Assembly (NCBI GenBank): GCA_046050405.1
Contig: JBJOPY010000158.1
Location: forward strand, 1 to 6,264
Reading direction: 5' to 3'
DNA length: 6,264 nucleotides
From: JADKCL01 sp046050405
GTDB lineage: Bacteria; Bacteroidota; Bacteroidia; J057; JADKCL01
This document shows positions 6,053 through 6,264 of this stretch, one piece after another. Made by a program: the position numbers and the translations under genes. Every line of letters begins with the position of its first letter. Position 1 is the stretch's first letter. Below the pieces are notes generated by a model. It saw nothing but the letters and a program-made list of their open reading frames with translations. It did not search any database and was not told where the DNA came from.

Positions 6053-6264
6053 CTACGGCCTGGTCATCGTGCCAGTGCAAATTTCCGAGAAGCCGGTGCC
6101 GGTTTCGATGTACTTGTACTTGATATTGATGGATTTGCCGTCAGCACTCGAGGTGGCATCCTGAACGGTTTCGACCGTGCCATAGACAGGAGAGCCTATG
6201 GATTGACTTGCGACCGTGAGGCTCACTCCATCTGCTTTGATCAAACCTTTAACGGAGGTAGCCT
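6053..6264 (-). CDS. EGF-lipoprotein paralog, C-terminal part only
   Basis: This is the last 69 codons of a gene that enters from the right edge; the frame is open to the end of the window, so the start is not visible. An in-frame TTG at 6242-6244 is not a credible start because similarity to the paralogs continues upstream of it. The segment aligns with the end of the beta domain of the neighbouring lipoproteins: ADGVSLTVASQSI, then SADGKSINIKYKYIETG, then EICTGTMTRP, with the conserved late Cys (residue 62 of the visible part) in CTG in place of CTA. An N-terminal signal peptide and EGF module are expected off-window but not seen. The gene ends at TAG (6053-6055) and is followed by the terminator at 6001-6028, so it is probably transcribed separately from the others. 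Confidence 0.85.
   Translation of the reverse strand, partial: ATSVKGLIKADGVSLTVASQSIGSPVYGTVETVQDATSSADGKSINIKYKYIETGTGFSEICTGTMTRP

Noticed and set aside
1..6264. tRNA, rRNA, CRISPR arrays or insertion sequences
   Set aside because: I saw no spaced direct-repeat array, no transposase-like protein, no terminal inverted repeats around any gene, and no tRNA cloverleaf or T-loop motif in the non-coding gaps.

Overview
All convincing genes lie on the minus strand, so transcription runs from the right edge to the left edge. The window looks like a Bacteroidota chromosome. The reasons are a cluster of lipobox-bearing surface lipoproteins, a textbook Bacteroidota-type promoter (TTG, 20-base spacer, TAnnTTTG), almost no Shine-Dalgarno sequences before the starts, and a methyltransferase carrying the N-terminal HGIHSPF motif that I associate with this phylum. 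I cannot place it more finely.

Right half (about 3599-6264): a tandem family of five paralogous small lipoproteins. In transcription order they are a partial one cut by the right edge (6053-6264), followed by a strong hairpin terminator (6001-6028) and a promoter region (5816-6000), then four complete genes (5273-5815, 4694-5212, 4072-4578, 3599-4099). Each complete member has a lipoprotein signal peptide and one short EGF-like module of six cysteines right after the lipid anchor. A predicted beta-strand domain of about 100-110 residues follows, with one Cys near its start and one Cys a few residues from the C-terminus. The last two genes overlap by 28 bases, and the four probably form one transcription unit.

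Middle (2576-3493): an unrelated larger lipoprotein with an Asp-rich, calcium-site-like segment just after the lipid cysteine and a beta-rich body; its function is not recognised. Next comes a class I SAM-dependent methyltransferase (1728-2519).

Left part: hslU (267-1646), the AAA+ unfoldase of the HslUV protease, without hslV beside it. Then the 5' end of a secreted beta-propeller-repeat protein (1-185), which runs off the left edge.

The lipoproteins are expected at the cell envelope, probably on the outer membrane, while HslU is cytoplasmic and probably unrelated to them. The most interesting item is the EGF-plus-beta-domain lipoprotein array, whose function I cannot assign from sequence.
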